Shown here: positions 27,547 to 36,842 of the stretch, piece by piece
How positions within the stretch are numbered: position 1 is the first letter of the stretch
How the letters are laid out: each line of letters opens with the position of its first letter
NCBI GenBank assembly: GCA_025210735.1
Contig: JAOARD010000014.1
Span: forward strand, 1 to 64,000
DNA: 64,000 bases
From: Bacteroidales bacterium
GTDB taxonomy: Bacteria > Bacteroidota > Bacteroidia > Bacteroidales > UBA6680
Direction of reading: 5' to 3'
Made by a program: the position numbers and the translations under genes
Notes under the pieces: model-generated
The model's database searches: none
What the model was told of the DNA's origin: nothing
What the model saw: the letters and a program-made list of their open reading frames with translations, nothing else

Positions 27547-28587
27547 ATGTTTGATTTTAAAGAGGCTGTTCTTGAGAAAATAGTAGTACATAAAGTAGGA
27601 AACAAGATACAGGACGAAGATATTGTTATATCTGAAGGACAGTTGTCTGTAGACGATGAGGTTAAAGAGTTACTTATGACATATTTCCTCTCTAATTTCA
27701 AACAACCGGAGTTTTACCAGTTTACTCATTCATCAGATGTTAACCTGAATGAGTTATATACATTTTCAGGATATATGTTTGATCCTAATAAAAACTTCTA
27801 CGATCAATCGGTATTTATAGCAAAACATCTGTATGAAATATCAGATCATCCGAATATAAAAGGCGGCGAATTGTATATAACATACATAAAAGATTGTATT
27901 GTTGACGATGAACTGGTTGATGCAATAGGTATATTCAAATCAGAATCAAAGGAGACCTACCTTAAGGTTTATCAGAACGACAGAGAATTTACCGTTGATC
28001 AGGATAGCGGGGTAAATATTAAGAAGCTGGACAAGGGTTGCCTGATATTTAATACAGAGAAGGATTTTGGTTATAAGATTGCAATAATTGACAAAACCAA
28101 TAAAGACGAAGCAAAGTACTGGAAAGAGAGTTTTCTTAATGTAGAGCCAAAGTCAGATGATTTTTATCAGACAAACAGATATATGGATCTGTGTAAAACA
28201 TTTGTTAAAGAGGTGTTTAATAAAGAGAATGAGGTAGAAAAGATAGATCAGATTGAACTGCTTAACAGATCGGTTGAATTCTTTAAGAAAGAGGAAGATT
28301 TTCAGGAGGAGAGCTTTAAAGAGTCTGTAATTGAAAACCCCGAGGTTATTGATGCTTTTGATGAGTTTAAGGAGAAATATCAGGCAGAGAACTGTGTTGA
28401 TTTGAGCAGTAGCTTCTCCATATCAGAAAATGCTGTAAAAAAGCAGCAGAAATCATTTAAGAGTATACTGAAACTGGATAAAAACTTCCACATATATATA
28501 CATGGTCGTCGCGATCTTATAGAGAAAGGTTATGATGATGACAAAGGAATGTCATACTATAAAGTTTTCTATGAGAAAGAGGCATAG
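27547..28587 (+). CDS. Nucleoid-associated protein (NdpA/YejK family)
   Basis: A 346-residue protein resembling the 37-kDa nucleoid-associated protein NdpA. Recognisable segments are AVLEKIVVHKVGNK at the N-terminus, FIAKHLYEISDHPNIKGGELYITY near 90-112, DAIGIFKSE and a C-terminal HIYIHGRRDLIEKGYDDDKGM. The molecular function of the family is poorly known; it is found bound to the nucleoid. It is a single gene. Confidence 0.85.
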   Translation: MFDFKEAVLEKIVVHKVGNKIQDEDIVISEGQLSVDDEVKELLMTYFLSNFKQPEFYQFTHSSDVNLNELYTFSGYMFDPNKNFYDQSVFIAKHLYEISDHPNIKGGELYITYIKDCIVDDELVDAIGIFKSESKETYLKVYQNDREFTVDQDSGVNIKKLDKGCLIFNTEKDFGYKIAIIDKTNKDEAKYWKESFLNVEPKSDDFYQTNRYMDLCKTFVKEVFNKENEVEKIDQIELLNRSVEFFKKEEDFQEESFKESVIENPEVIDAFDEFKEKYQAENCVDLSSSFSISENAVKKQQKSFKSILKLDKNFHIYIHGRRDLIEKGYDDDKGMSYYKVFYEKEA

Positions 28588-28605
28588 AGGAAAATAATTA
28601 AAATA

Positions 28606-28649
28606 AAGGACTTAACCTCCATGTGGAATATTTTGTGGAGGTTGTCCTT
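28606..28649 (+). terminator. Hairpin after the nucleoid-associated protein gene
   Basis: AAGGAC..AACCTCCA pairs with TGGAGGTT.GTCCTT in a stem of about 13 bp with a bulge and a 14-nt loop, ending in a short TTATTT tail. Probably a terminator although the T run is poor. Confidence 0.6.
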
Positions 28650-28812
28650 ATTTATGTGTTTAAAGATCCGACGCAGATAGTTGTAGGCTTCTGAAGCCTG
28701 CCGGTATATAGTCAGTATCAAAGAAATAACCGGAAGCTGATTATAGATAGAGTAAAGACAATCTTCTTAGAGAACATAATATTCTGAATCCTCATCTGTG
28801 TAATTATTATAA

Positions 28813-28841
28813 TTTGCTACTATTTTGATAATAGTAGCAAA
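28813..28841. repeat. Perfect 12-bp inverted repeat
   Basis: TTTGCTACTATT and AATAGTAGCAAA separated by TTGAT. No T run follows on either strand, and it lies about 170 bp upstream of the clostripain-gene promoter, so it may be a protein-binding site or an RNA hairpin rather than a terminator. Confidence 0.6.
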
Positions 28842-29006
28842 ACTGTCTGTTATATATTATCTGTTTGTGTTTAAATAAGTTTTATTGATGATTTAATTTT
28901 AACTTACCAACCCGTTGTGTTTGTTGTAAGTTTCATTTCCTCAATAATTTAATATTATTCTCAATCTTGTGTATGTTATACAATATAATTAATAAAATCT
29001 ATTCGG

Positions 29007-29037
29007 TTTGCATGGTGTTATTATGCTTATATTTTTG
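29007..29037 (+). promoter_or_regulatory. Bacteroidota-type promoter of the clostripain-family gene
   Basis: TTTG at 29007-29010, a 19-bp spacer, and TATTTTTG at 29030-29037: an exact consensus match. The predicted leader is about 120 nt. Confidence 0.85.
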
Positions 29038-29164
29038 TAGATGATATTATTAATTTATGAATCTGTTATATAATAGTAGAATTTAAGCTCTAACATTCCA
29101 CCCGCAGGTTAGATCCTATTTATTTGCAATTGTTGTGTAACACTTATGAAAAAGCTTTAATCAA

Positions 29165-32100
29165 ATGAAGAGAACTTTTACACAAACAGTACTGTTTGTT
29201 TTGTTGGCTTGTAGCACCCTATTTGCGCAAACCAAGCCAAAACCTACACACTTTGGAGCGGTGGCAAACAATAACGTCATTAAAATGTCGTGGTTAGCAA
29301 GTTCCGATACACCAGAATTTGTTAATCCTGAAGGATTTGAGACAGGAGTATTTCCTCCTCCGGGATGGGAGATAAAGGTGTCAGATGATCTTACAACACA
29401 ACCGGTTGCTATAGATCCGTCTAAACCAACTTGGGGTTCAATAGCTAATATGGAGTATGTACACACAGGTTATTTTTCAGCAGCAATCTCTTACAAAAAG
29501 AAGAAGAGTAACTGGCTTATTACACCATCAATTACAGTAGAGGCAAATAAAGAGTTGTCATATTTTGTCCACTTTACCGGAAGTTCATCGTTCTTTGGTA
29601 CAGTATACACATCAAAGTTTGATATCCTTGTAAAAGATGGTGATACAAACTGGAAGACACTTAAAACATACGATGGAACATCAGGTAACTTTATAATGCT
29701 TAACGAGCAGACAATTGATCTCTCAGCATACAGTGGAAAATCAGTGAAAATAGCTTTTGTACAGAGCTATACTGATGGTAGCGGTATTGCAATTGACGAT
29801 GTAAAGATTCAGGATAAATCATCAAAAACTAAAACAAACAATAAAACTAAAAGATTCCTGAAAGAGGAGTTGTCAAACCCTTTTGCTATACAGAATCAGA
29901 AAATAGTGCGAGAAGGTTTCAGGTGTAATACAGACTATACCGCAAACACAGAGAGAACAACAGAAACACCTACAGGATTTAAGGTATATGTTGATGATGT
30001 ATTTAAAGCGGAACTTGCAGCAGATGTAAGATCATATGTGATAAAGGATGTTGATCCTGCTGATTATGATTGTGCAGTATCGGCAATGTACGGAACTGAG
30101 GAGTCTGATAAAACTGAGGCTATTGAGGTAACTACTATTGCTCCGTCGGTTGATTTCCGTTCAGATAAAAAAGTTGCCGGACCGGGAGAGATAGTAAACT
30201 TTACAGCTGTAGTAAGAGGATCGTACAAAACACTGAACTGGAACTTTGGCGATGCCTCTACACCTGCTACCTCTGAGAACGAAAATGTAGCTGTTACATA
30301 TTCATCATTAGGTAAAAAGAATGTATCAGTAACAATTAACGGTAATATTACAAAAACAGTAGATGAGTATATAGTTATAAGACCAGGACAGGCTGGTGTT
30401 AATCCAAACAAATGTCTTATGGCAGATGCTGACTATAATAATATTACAGTATCGTGGCCATCGTTAACGTTTGAGGCTACATTTGCCGAGGATTTTGAGG
30501 GAGATAAATTTCCACCTGAAGGATGGGAGATAAAGAAATCTGCTACAATTGATGGAGCACTTACAGATCCTACAGGTGATGAGAATATCTGGATTCATAA
30601 CGAGGCTTCATCGTTTGGCGGCGATGGCGAAGACCTTATTAAAACAGGAAAAAGATCTACCGGAATACATTATGAAACAAAGAATCATACATGGCTAATT
30701 ACAAAACCGGTTGCTATTACAGAGAACGATAAATTAAGGTTCTGGTTATTCTATAAGAATGCATTTGCAGGCGGTGTAGTATACTCATATACCGACTTTA
30801 AGGTTATGGTTAATGCAGATGGAAAATGGAATGAGGCTCTCTATTATACCGATGGTACACCATCAAACTATATGGAGAGAATGGTAGAGATTGACCTGAA
30901 TGCATATGCAGGTAAAGATGTTAAGATAGCATTTGTATATATATATACAGATGGATGGCAGATGGGACTTGACAATATAAAGATTGGAAAGGATAAACCT
31001 GTTAGCAGAAGTCTGGCTGATAACTTTACAAAACTTAAGATATACAGAGACGATGTTGTTGTAAAAGAGATAACAGACCCTGCAGAGAACTCATGGACAG
31101 ATACAGGGTTGGAGACAGGTGTATATAAGTACTATGTAACTGTTGTAAATGCAGATGATAATGAATCATATCCATCGGAAGAGAAATTTGTTACTGCATA
31201 TAAAACTAAGAGCATTCCTTACTCTGAAGATTTTGAGTCAGGTGCTTCAGACTTTATCTTCTCAACCGGAGGATCACATCTGTTAAAGATTGGTTCAAAC
31301 GGAGATTTTGCTAAGGAGAGTTATGAGATACCTCACCGTGATGGTAAATATGTTGCTGTAAACACATCTGATATTAAGAACTCATATTTTGGATACTCTG
31401 ATCGTGGAGATATATTACCACTTACACCTCTTAACCTGTCTGGTATTGGTCGTGGATACCTTGAAATGGATTATGTGTCGGATATGCCGACATTTGCTGT
31501 TGTTGGTCGTGCTAATCCTAAAGCAAAGTGGACTGTAATTAAGCATATAAGCAACTCAGCATCGTGGAAAAAGGTTAAGGTTGACCTGTCAGGAGAGACA
31601 CTGAAAAATGGCTACCAACTTGGAATCTATTTTGCAAATGAGCGTAAGGCTTCAAAAGGTGTAGCATTTGATGATATTAAGGTAACAAGTCTTGACGGAA
31701 AACATATTGAACTGACTTTTGGATCTGATGTTGTTACAACTGGTGCAGATCAGTATCTGGGTAAAATTAAAGAGGGTTCAACAAAAGATTTTACAGTTAA
31801 AGTTACAAACATTGGTAATGAGGATATTGCTGTTGGTAATATAACAGTTGAAGCTGGTAAATTTACCCTTAAATCGTCGCCTGCAAACAGTACATTGGCA
31901 GTTAATGAGAGTGCTAATGTTGTATTAACATATACACCTTCTGGTATTACAACAACTGCCGATGAGGCTCTACTTACTATAAACAGCGATGCCGCAGACA
32001 GCCCTTATACTGTTAATGTTAAAGCGGAGTGTGGATTAAGCACATGGACATATATGTTATATCTATATGAGGATGGTACTGGCTTAGATGGTAATAAAGA

Positions 32101-34537
32101 CTTTAACGAATGGGAGGTACTGGGTTCTATTCCCGGAAAGGTAAACTACCTTGTTCTTTTTGATGCAAACGACGACGAAAAGGATGGTATATACTACGTA
32201 AAGAAAGATACTGACGGATTTAACACATATCTTGTATCTGATAAGATTAGTACAGAACTGAATGCTGATCTTGATATGAATGAGTACAAAACACTTGAGA
32301 AATTTATTCTTTGGGGTAAAGAGAACTATCCTGCTGAGCATTACGGATGTAATGTATGGGATCACGGGTCAGGTATATTCAGATCAGGAAGACAGTTATG
32401 GCGTTCGGCCTGTGGCGATATGAAGGTTTGGGATCTGGCAAAAGCTCTTAAGGCATTTAAAGATGTTGATGGTAAAGGATTTGATATATTTGGTTTTGAT
32501 GTATGTCTGTTAGGGCAGGTTGAGACAGTATATGATATTAAAGACTATACAGATATTGTAATTGCTTCAGAGAAGACAGAGCCAGCAGACGGATGGCACT
32601 ATACAACGCACTTCCAGCCACTTAATGATAATCCTGATATAGATAAATATCAGCTGGCAGACCATATTATTGTTAAGTATGATGAATCATACGATGATGG
32701 TATTCAGGGAGATGCAGCTACCACACAATCGGCAATACGTACAGATAAATTTAAAGCAGAGTTTATACCTGCATTAAACGCATTTGCTGAGCAGATAATA
32801 CCTGAGATGCATAAGATTAACTCAGATATTATAGATGCAGTTGATAATGCATGGTATTCAGATGGCGATGATTATATAGAGCACAAAGATCTGGGACACT
32901 TCCTTGAGTTATTAAAGGCAAAGAGTTCGGTATCTGCTGAGACAAAATCAAAGATAGACGATCTTGTAACTGCATATAATGCATCTATAATAAGAACAGA
33001 GCAGAATAAGAGACCAAATGCAACAGGTTTAAAAATATGGATTCCTAAAGATCTGTCTGCTAATGATAATGCAAAATACTATACAAATGCCGATGAGTAT
33101 TTGAAGATGCCTGAAACAAAATGGGATGAGTTTATAGCAATGATAGAGAACCCTATTGTATATGGCGAGCCAAAACCAAAGTTTGATGCTTTAGGTGCAG
33201 TAACTATTGCTAAGTATGGTACTGTTAAGTTCAAAGATATTACAGAGGTTGTACCTGCTGCAACATCTAGAACATGGTCGGTAACACCTGCTACGTTTGA
33301 GTTTGTAAACGGAACTGATGAAAATTCAGAGACGGTTGAGATTAAATTTAATGAAGCCGGAACATACTCAGTAAAACTATCAGTTACTAATAGTCAGGGT
33401 ACTGGTGAGCTGAATAAAGACGATTTTGTTACTGTACGCGAACTTGTATTTCTTGCTCCAACAAACCTGAATGCTAATGTTGACGCAAAAGCACGTAAGG
33501 TATCGCTTACATGGCAAAAACCGGTAGACGACTCATACAATACCGATAAACTTGACGAAGATTTTGAGGAGGATGAGTGGCCAGCAACTGGTTGGACAGT
33601 AAAATACAGTAAAACAATTGATGGTGCACATCAGGAGCCTGCTGATCCTAAAAAGACATGGTTCCATTGCGATGAGAACTCATTCGGGAAAGATGGAAAA
33701 CCAGATCCACAATATATTAAAGAGGGGAAGTTCTCAGCTGCCATAGGATATACAGCACCAGAGTTTAACTGGCTAATTACACCTGAGATAACTGTAGCAG
33801 ATAATGATCAGCTTACATTCTGGTTGTGGTACAACAACGGAGAGTCAAGCGGAACGTACTACTATACTAACTTTAGAGTAATGGTTCTTGACGGTAATGC
33901 CTGGAAACAGGAGCTTTTCTATACTAATGGCGAAGATCCAAATATCTACAAAACAAAAGTTAACGTAGATTTAGCGAAATATACAGGAAAAAGTGTTAAA
34001 CTTGCATTCGTTTACGAATATACTGATGGATATCAGTTAGCTATTGATAATGTGAAGGTTGTGGAAAAAGATAGTAGGGCAGGAGTAGCTGATGGTACGC
34101 TTGCTAAGTACTATGTGTACAGAAAAAAGGAGAAGGTAGCAGAAACTACTGAGACAACATTCTCAGAAACGTTACCTGATGTATCTGATACATATGAGTA
34201 CTATGTTACTGCTGTTTATACAGATCCAACCGGAGAATCTGAACCATCTCAGAGTACATTTGTTAAGATTACAAAAAGTGGTGGAACATCAGACATTGAA
34301 GAAGATAAGTATTTAATATCATTATATCCTAACCCTAGTGGTGGAAACTTTACTATAGAGGCAACAGATTTAGAAGGTACATATACCATAATAAATCCTC
34401 TTGGTAAAACGGTAACACAAGGGTTAATAAATGCTGAAAGAATTAATGTTACAATCCCTAATCCGATAACAGGAATATATCTTATTAAGATTGTTTGCGG
34501 TACGGAAATTGTAACGAAGAAACTGTTTATACAGTAA
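29165..34537 (+). CDS. Giant T9SS-exported clostripain-family (C11) peptidase with adhesin-like modules
   Basis: A 1790-residue secreted protein with signal peptide (ending TLFAQ). Modules in order: cleaved-adhesin/MAM-like domain (about 50-215), PKD domain (325-405), second cleaved-adhesin domain (435-610), Fn3-like segment, a related jelly-roll from about 682, an ASPM/HYDIN-like Ig domain (855-955), the C11 peptidase (about 958-1328), a PKD-like domain, a third cleaved-adhesin domain (from about 1462), Fn3-like segment, and a type A T9SS sorting domain (1710-1790, starting LYPNPSGGNF). The peptidase dyad is His1067 in WDHGSG and Cys1114 in GFDVCLLGQ, expected to cleave after Arg or Lys. It lies alone behind a perfect promoter. 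The adhesin modules recall those of gingipains, although the catalytic family differs. Confidence 0.88.
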   Translation: MKRTFTQTVLFVLLACSTLFAQTKPKPTHFGAVANNNVIKMSWLASSDTPEFVNPEGFETGVFPPPGWEIKVSDDLTTQPVAIDPSKPTWGSIANMEYVHTGYFSAAISYKKKKSNWLITPSITVEANKELSYFVHFTGSSSFFGTVYTSKFDILVKDGDTNWKTLKTYDGTSGNFIMLNEQTIDLSAYSGKSVKIAFVQSYTDGSGIAIDDVKIQDKSSKTKTNNKTKRFLKEELSNPFAIQNQKIVREGFRCNTDYTANTERTTETPTGFKVYVDDVFKAELAADVRSYVIKDVDPADYDCAVSAMYGTEESDKTEAIEVTTIAPSVDFRSDKKVAGPGEIVNFTAVVRGSYKTLNWNFGDASTPATSENENVAVTYSSLGKKNVSVTINGNITKTVDEYIVIRPGQAGVNPNKCLMADADYNNITVSWPSLTFEATFAEDFEGDKFPPEGWEIKKSATIDGALTDPTGDENIWIHNEASSFGGDGEDLIKTGKRSTGIHYETKNHTWLITKPVAITENDKLRFWLFYKNAFAGGVVYSYTDFKVMVNADGKWNEALYYTDGTPSNYMERMVEIDLNAYAGKDVKIAFVYIYTDGWQMGLDNIKIGKDKPVSRSLADNFTKLKIYRDDVVVKEITDPAENSWTDTGLETGVYKYYVTVVNADDNESYPSEEKFVTAYKTKSIPYSEDFESGASDFIFSTGGSHLLKIGSNGDFAKESYEIPHRDGKYVAVNTSDIKNSYFGYSDRGDILPLTPLNLSGIGRGYLEMDYVSDMPTFAVVGRANPKAKWTVIKHISNSASWKKVKVDLSGETLKNGYQLGIYFANERKASKGVAFDDIKVTSLDGKHIELTFGSDVVTTGADQYLGKIKEGSTKDFTVKVTNIGNEDIAVGNITVEAGKFTLKSSPANSTLAVNESANVVLTYTPSGITTTADEALLTINSDAADSPYTVNVKAECGLSTWTYMLYLYEDGTGLDGNKDFNEWEVLGSIPGKVNYLVLFDANDDEKDGIYYVKKDTDGFNTYLVSDKISTELNADLDMNEYKTLEKFILWGKENYPAEHYGCNVWDHGSGIFRSGRQLWRSACGDMKVWDLAKALKAFKDVDGKGFDIFGFDVCLLGQVETVYDIKDYTDIVIASEKTEPADGWHYTTHFQPLNDNPDIDKYQLADHIIVKYDESYDDGIQGDAATTQSAIRTDKFKAEFIPALNAFAEQIIPEMHKINSDIIDAVDNAWYSDGDDYIEHKDLGHFLELLKAKSSVSAETKSKIDDLVTAYNASIIRTEQNKRPNATGLKIWIPKDLSANDNAKYYTNADEYLKMPETKWDEFIAMIENPIVYGEPKPKFDALGAVTIAKYGTVKFKDITEVVPAATSRTWSVTPATFEFVNGTDENSETVEIKFNEAGTYSVKLSVTNSQGTGELNKDDFVTVRELVFLAPTNLNANVDAKARKVSLTWQKPVDDSYNTDKLDEDFEEDEWPATGWTVKYSKTIDGAHQEPADPKKTWFHCDENSFGKDGKPDPQYIKEGKFSAAIGYTAPEFNWLITPEITVADNDQLTFWLWYNNGESSGTYYYTNFRVMVLDGNAWKQELFYTNGEDPNIYKTKVNVDLAKYTGKSVKLAFVYEYTDGYQLAIDNVKVVEKDSRAGVADGTLAKYYVYRKKEKVAETTETTFSETLPDVSDTYEYYVTAVYTDPTGESEPSQSTFVKITKSGGTSDIEEDKYLISLYPNPSGGNFTIEATDLEGTYTIINPLGKTVTQGLINAERINVTIPNPITGIYLIKIVCGTEIVTKKLFIQ

Positions 34538-34589
34538 TTTAGGTTAAAATGAGAGTCTGCGTGATGCAAACTTTGATTCAATTCTTAGA

Positions 34590-34614
34590 GGGGCGACAAA
34601 AAGTTGCCCCTTTT
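34590..34614. terminator. Intrinsic terminator between convergent genes
   Basis: GGGGCGAC / GTTGCCCC stem (8 bp with one G-U pair), 5-nt A loop, followed by TTTT; 52 bp past the stop of the clostripain-family gene. Confidence 0.8.
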
Positions 34615-34663
34615 CTATGTAGTTATAGGATGAGTGATTTTTTGAAATATATTTGATGTGAGG

Positions 34664-35701
34664 TTAAATATATTTTTCCAACAATGTTCTTAACTCCTTT
34701 TTATTTGGGAGATATAATTTATACTCATTTGCAAAAATCTGTTTATTATTCTCGGGTAAAGTATACTCCACAACAAACTCATCATTTTCCTTACATAGTA
34801 TTATTCCAATTGTAGGATTTTCGTTGTCAGTTTTAACTTCTCTGTCGTAATAATTTACGTACATCTGCATTTGACCAATATCCTGATGTTTTAGTTTTCC
34901 AATTTTAAGGTCAATAATTACAAACGATCGTAATAACCGATTATAAAATACTAAATCTATAAAGAAATGTTCTGTGCCTGACGATATTTTCTGTTGACGG
35001 GCTACAAACGTAAAACCTTTACCCAGTTCTAATAGAAACTCTCCAATATTATTTATAATAGCAGCTTCAAGATCATTTTCAGAATAATCGTCTTTGTTTT
35101 TAATATTTAAAAATTCTAGTATTAAAGGATCTTTTAAGATGTCTTGTTCAGATTGCATAATGTGGCCATTTTCAGACAGCTCTTTGATCTTCTCTTTATT
35201 CTTACTAAGAACTAACCTTTCAAATAGAGATGAGTTTATCTGTCTATCAAGTTCTCTCTCTTTCCAATTGTTTTCGGCAGCTTCAATGAGATAAAAATTC
35301 CTTTCATCTTCATCATTAATACTTAAAAGTCTCACATAATGCGACCATGTTAGCTTACTAAACGATGCAGATATTTTATTATTGAATTTTGCAGAACTTG
35401 TCTGCAAAATCTGGAATTTCTTATAAAACTCCTTCATATTGTATAAGTTACGCCAAGAGTAACCACGTCCAAATTTATTGGTTAAATCATTAGATAATCG
35501 TTTTAAAAGCTGGGTTCCGTATTCGGCACGATCTTTCCCTTTAAACTCATACTCTACAATATATTTACCAATATGCCAATTTGTTACTACAATTGTTTTA
35601 TTAACTGTTCTTGCAACTGAGCTTTTAGCATCAGTTAATATATTGCTTATTTCCAGAAGTAGATTGTTATAATTTGAGGTGTTTAACTTGCTACTATTCA
35701 T
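34664..35701 (-). CDS. DUF1016 / YhcG-family PD-(D/E)xK nuclease
   Basis: A 345-residue protein with an N-terminal DUF1016 helical/winged domain (GRGYSWRNLYNMKEFYKKF near 95) and a C-terminal nuclease domain. The likely catalytic core is FIDLVFYNR followed by FVIIDLKIGKL (Asp, then DxK), with QMQMYVNYYD after it. The family is widespread in bacteria and often occurs near restriction or mobile genes, but its cellular role is unclear. Here it stands alone at the edge of an accessory-looking segment. Confidence 0.88.
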   Translation of the reverse strand: MNSSKLNTSNYNNLLLEISNILTDAKSSVARTVNKTIVVTNWHIGKYIVEYEFKGKDRAEYGTQLLKRLSNDLTNKFGRGYSWRNLYNMKEFYKKFQILQTSSAKFNNKISASFSKLTWSHYVRLLSINDEDERNFYLIEAAENNWKERELDRQINSSLFERLVLSKNKEKIKELSENGHIMQSEQDILKDPLILEFLNIKNKDDYSENDLEAAIINNIGEFLLELGKGFTFVARQQKISSGTEHFFIDLVFYNRLLRSFVIIDLKIGKLKHQDIGQMQMYVNYYDREVKTDNENPTIGIILCKENDEFVVEYTLPENNKQIFANEYKLYLPNKKELRTLLEKYI

Positions 35702-35873
35702 ATCTGTTTCATAAATGTTAATACTAAAGGTATCAATAATACAAATAGTATAAAAGCATTAAATAGATAATATTGCGAACAAAAAATAGGATATAGTATT
35801 ATGCAAAAGAGACATCCACCCCTGCTATATTCGATATATATGAGAAATAAACTCAATATTGTTTTGGGTATAA

Positions 35874-36656
35874 TTAATATAGAAAGCCTATTTCTATACT
35901 CATTAATAACTTCTCTCTTATCATCTCAATTTTATAAGGATATTGTTTTTGAATTTTATAGGTACATCTATAAACACCCCTGTGAGTTCTGTTTTCTATC
36001 CAACTAATAATGTAATGGTCTTTGTTTGAGTTTATGGTTATTTCAGGATCTGTTTGTTCCAATTCTTTTAACTCATTTGCATCAACACTAAAATCAAATT
36101 CTATTTCTTCATCAGATGAATCATCTATAATACAACTTCTGAAGCTGTCAATTAAGCTATTTAACTTTTGTCTGGAGCAAACAACATATTTATAATCATA
36201 ATTTGAATGCCAACTTAGAGCAAACTGTTCTCCCATAATATAAAAGAATAAGTATTGGAGGAATCCTTCTTCGCTATTTTCCGGAATAATGTAATTTTTT
36301 GCTCTGTATTTATCGTTATTTAAAGTCTTGTAGAGAATGTTTTTGTCCCGGAAACGCAATACCTTATTCTCTTTTAAAGCATATAAATACGGGTTACCAC
36401 CAATAGAGTTGTCAAAGTAATATACTCCAACTTTAAAATCTTTTTTGAAGTCTATTTTATCATATAAAGACAGATAAATATGGATATCAAAGGTTTCCGA
36501 ATCTAAGATATAAGTTTCATCTGATAACTTTATTTTTACTGAATCCTGATAATTCTGAACTCTATTAATAAAGTTACATTTGTCTTGAGACTTAACATTT
36601 AATGTAATTATTATCAAAGTAATTGATAATAGGGGTCTAAATATATTCATCAGCAA
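35874..36656 (-). CDS. Hypothetical exported protein
   Basis: A 260-residue protein with a signal peptide (about 1-24, ending KSQ after ITLNV) and no membrane helix after it. It is rich in Tyr, Asp and Asn and has two Cys pairs. I do not recognise a family. The upstream neighbour on the same strand is absent and the DUF1016 gene lies 170 bp downstream, so no operon is evident. Confidence 0.65.
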   Translation of the reverse strand: MLMNIFRPLLSITLIIITLNVKSQDKCNFINRVQNYQDSVKIKLSDETYILDSETFDIHIYLSLYDKIDFKKDFKVGVYYFDNSIGGNPYLYALKENKVLRFRDKNILYKTLNNDKYRAKNYIIPENSEEGFLQYLFFYIMGEQFALSWHSNYDYKYVVCSRQKLNSLIDSFRSCIIDDSSDEEIEFDFSVDANELKELEQTDPEITINSNKDHYIISWIENRTHRGVYRCTYKIQKQYPYKIEMIREKLLMSIEIGFLY

Positions 36657-36764
36657 TGTTGTTACAAAAAACAGATAACAACAATAAGTTTGCCACAGTT
36701 ATAAAACCGCTGAAAGTACATCTTAACAGGTTAAATGTATATATAATGAAACTTGTAGCTTCAA

Positions 36765-36772
36765 TACCTTTG
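36765..36772 (+). promoter_or_regulatory. Possible -7 box of the second MATE gene
   Basis: TACCTTTG matches the -7 consensus 70 bp before the start codon; no TTG at the expected -33 position. Confidence 0.35.
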
Positions 36773-36842
36773 TACCAGATAATTAATTATGAAATATTCC
36801 TGATGACAATATATGTTGCAGGATAAATGAGGAGATACAGAT

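Larger units (their letters stand above)
28588..29164. other. 577-bp intergenic region
   Basis: No supported gene. It contains a terminator-like hairpin just after the nucleoid protein gene, a perfect 12-bp inverted repeat at 28813-28841, and an exact promoter for the clostripain-family gene at 29007-29037. The stretch 28660-28800 holds nothing recognised. Confidence 0.6.

Noticed and set aside
32084..32365. 93-residue minus-strand open frame inside the clostripain-family gene
   Set aside because: It runs antisense to the peptidase catalytic domain and has no signal, domain or start context of its own.
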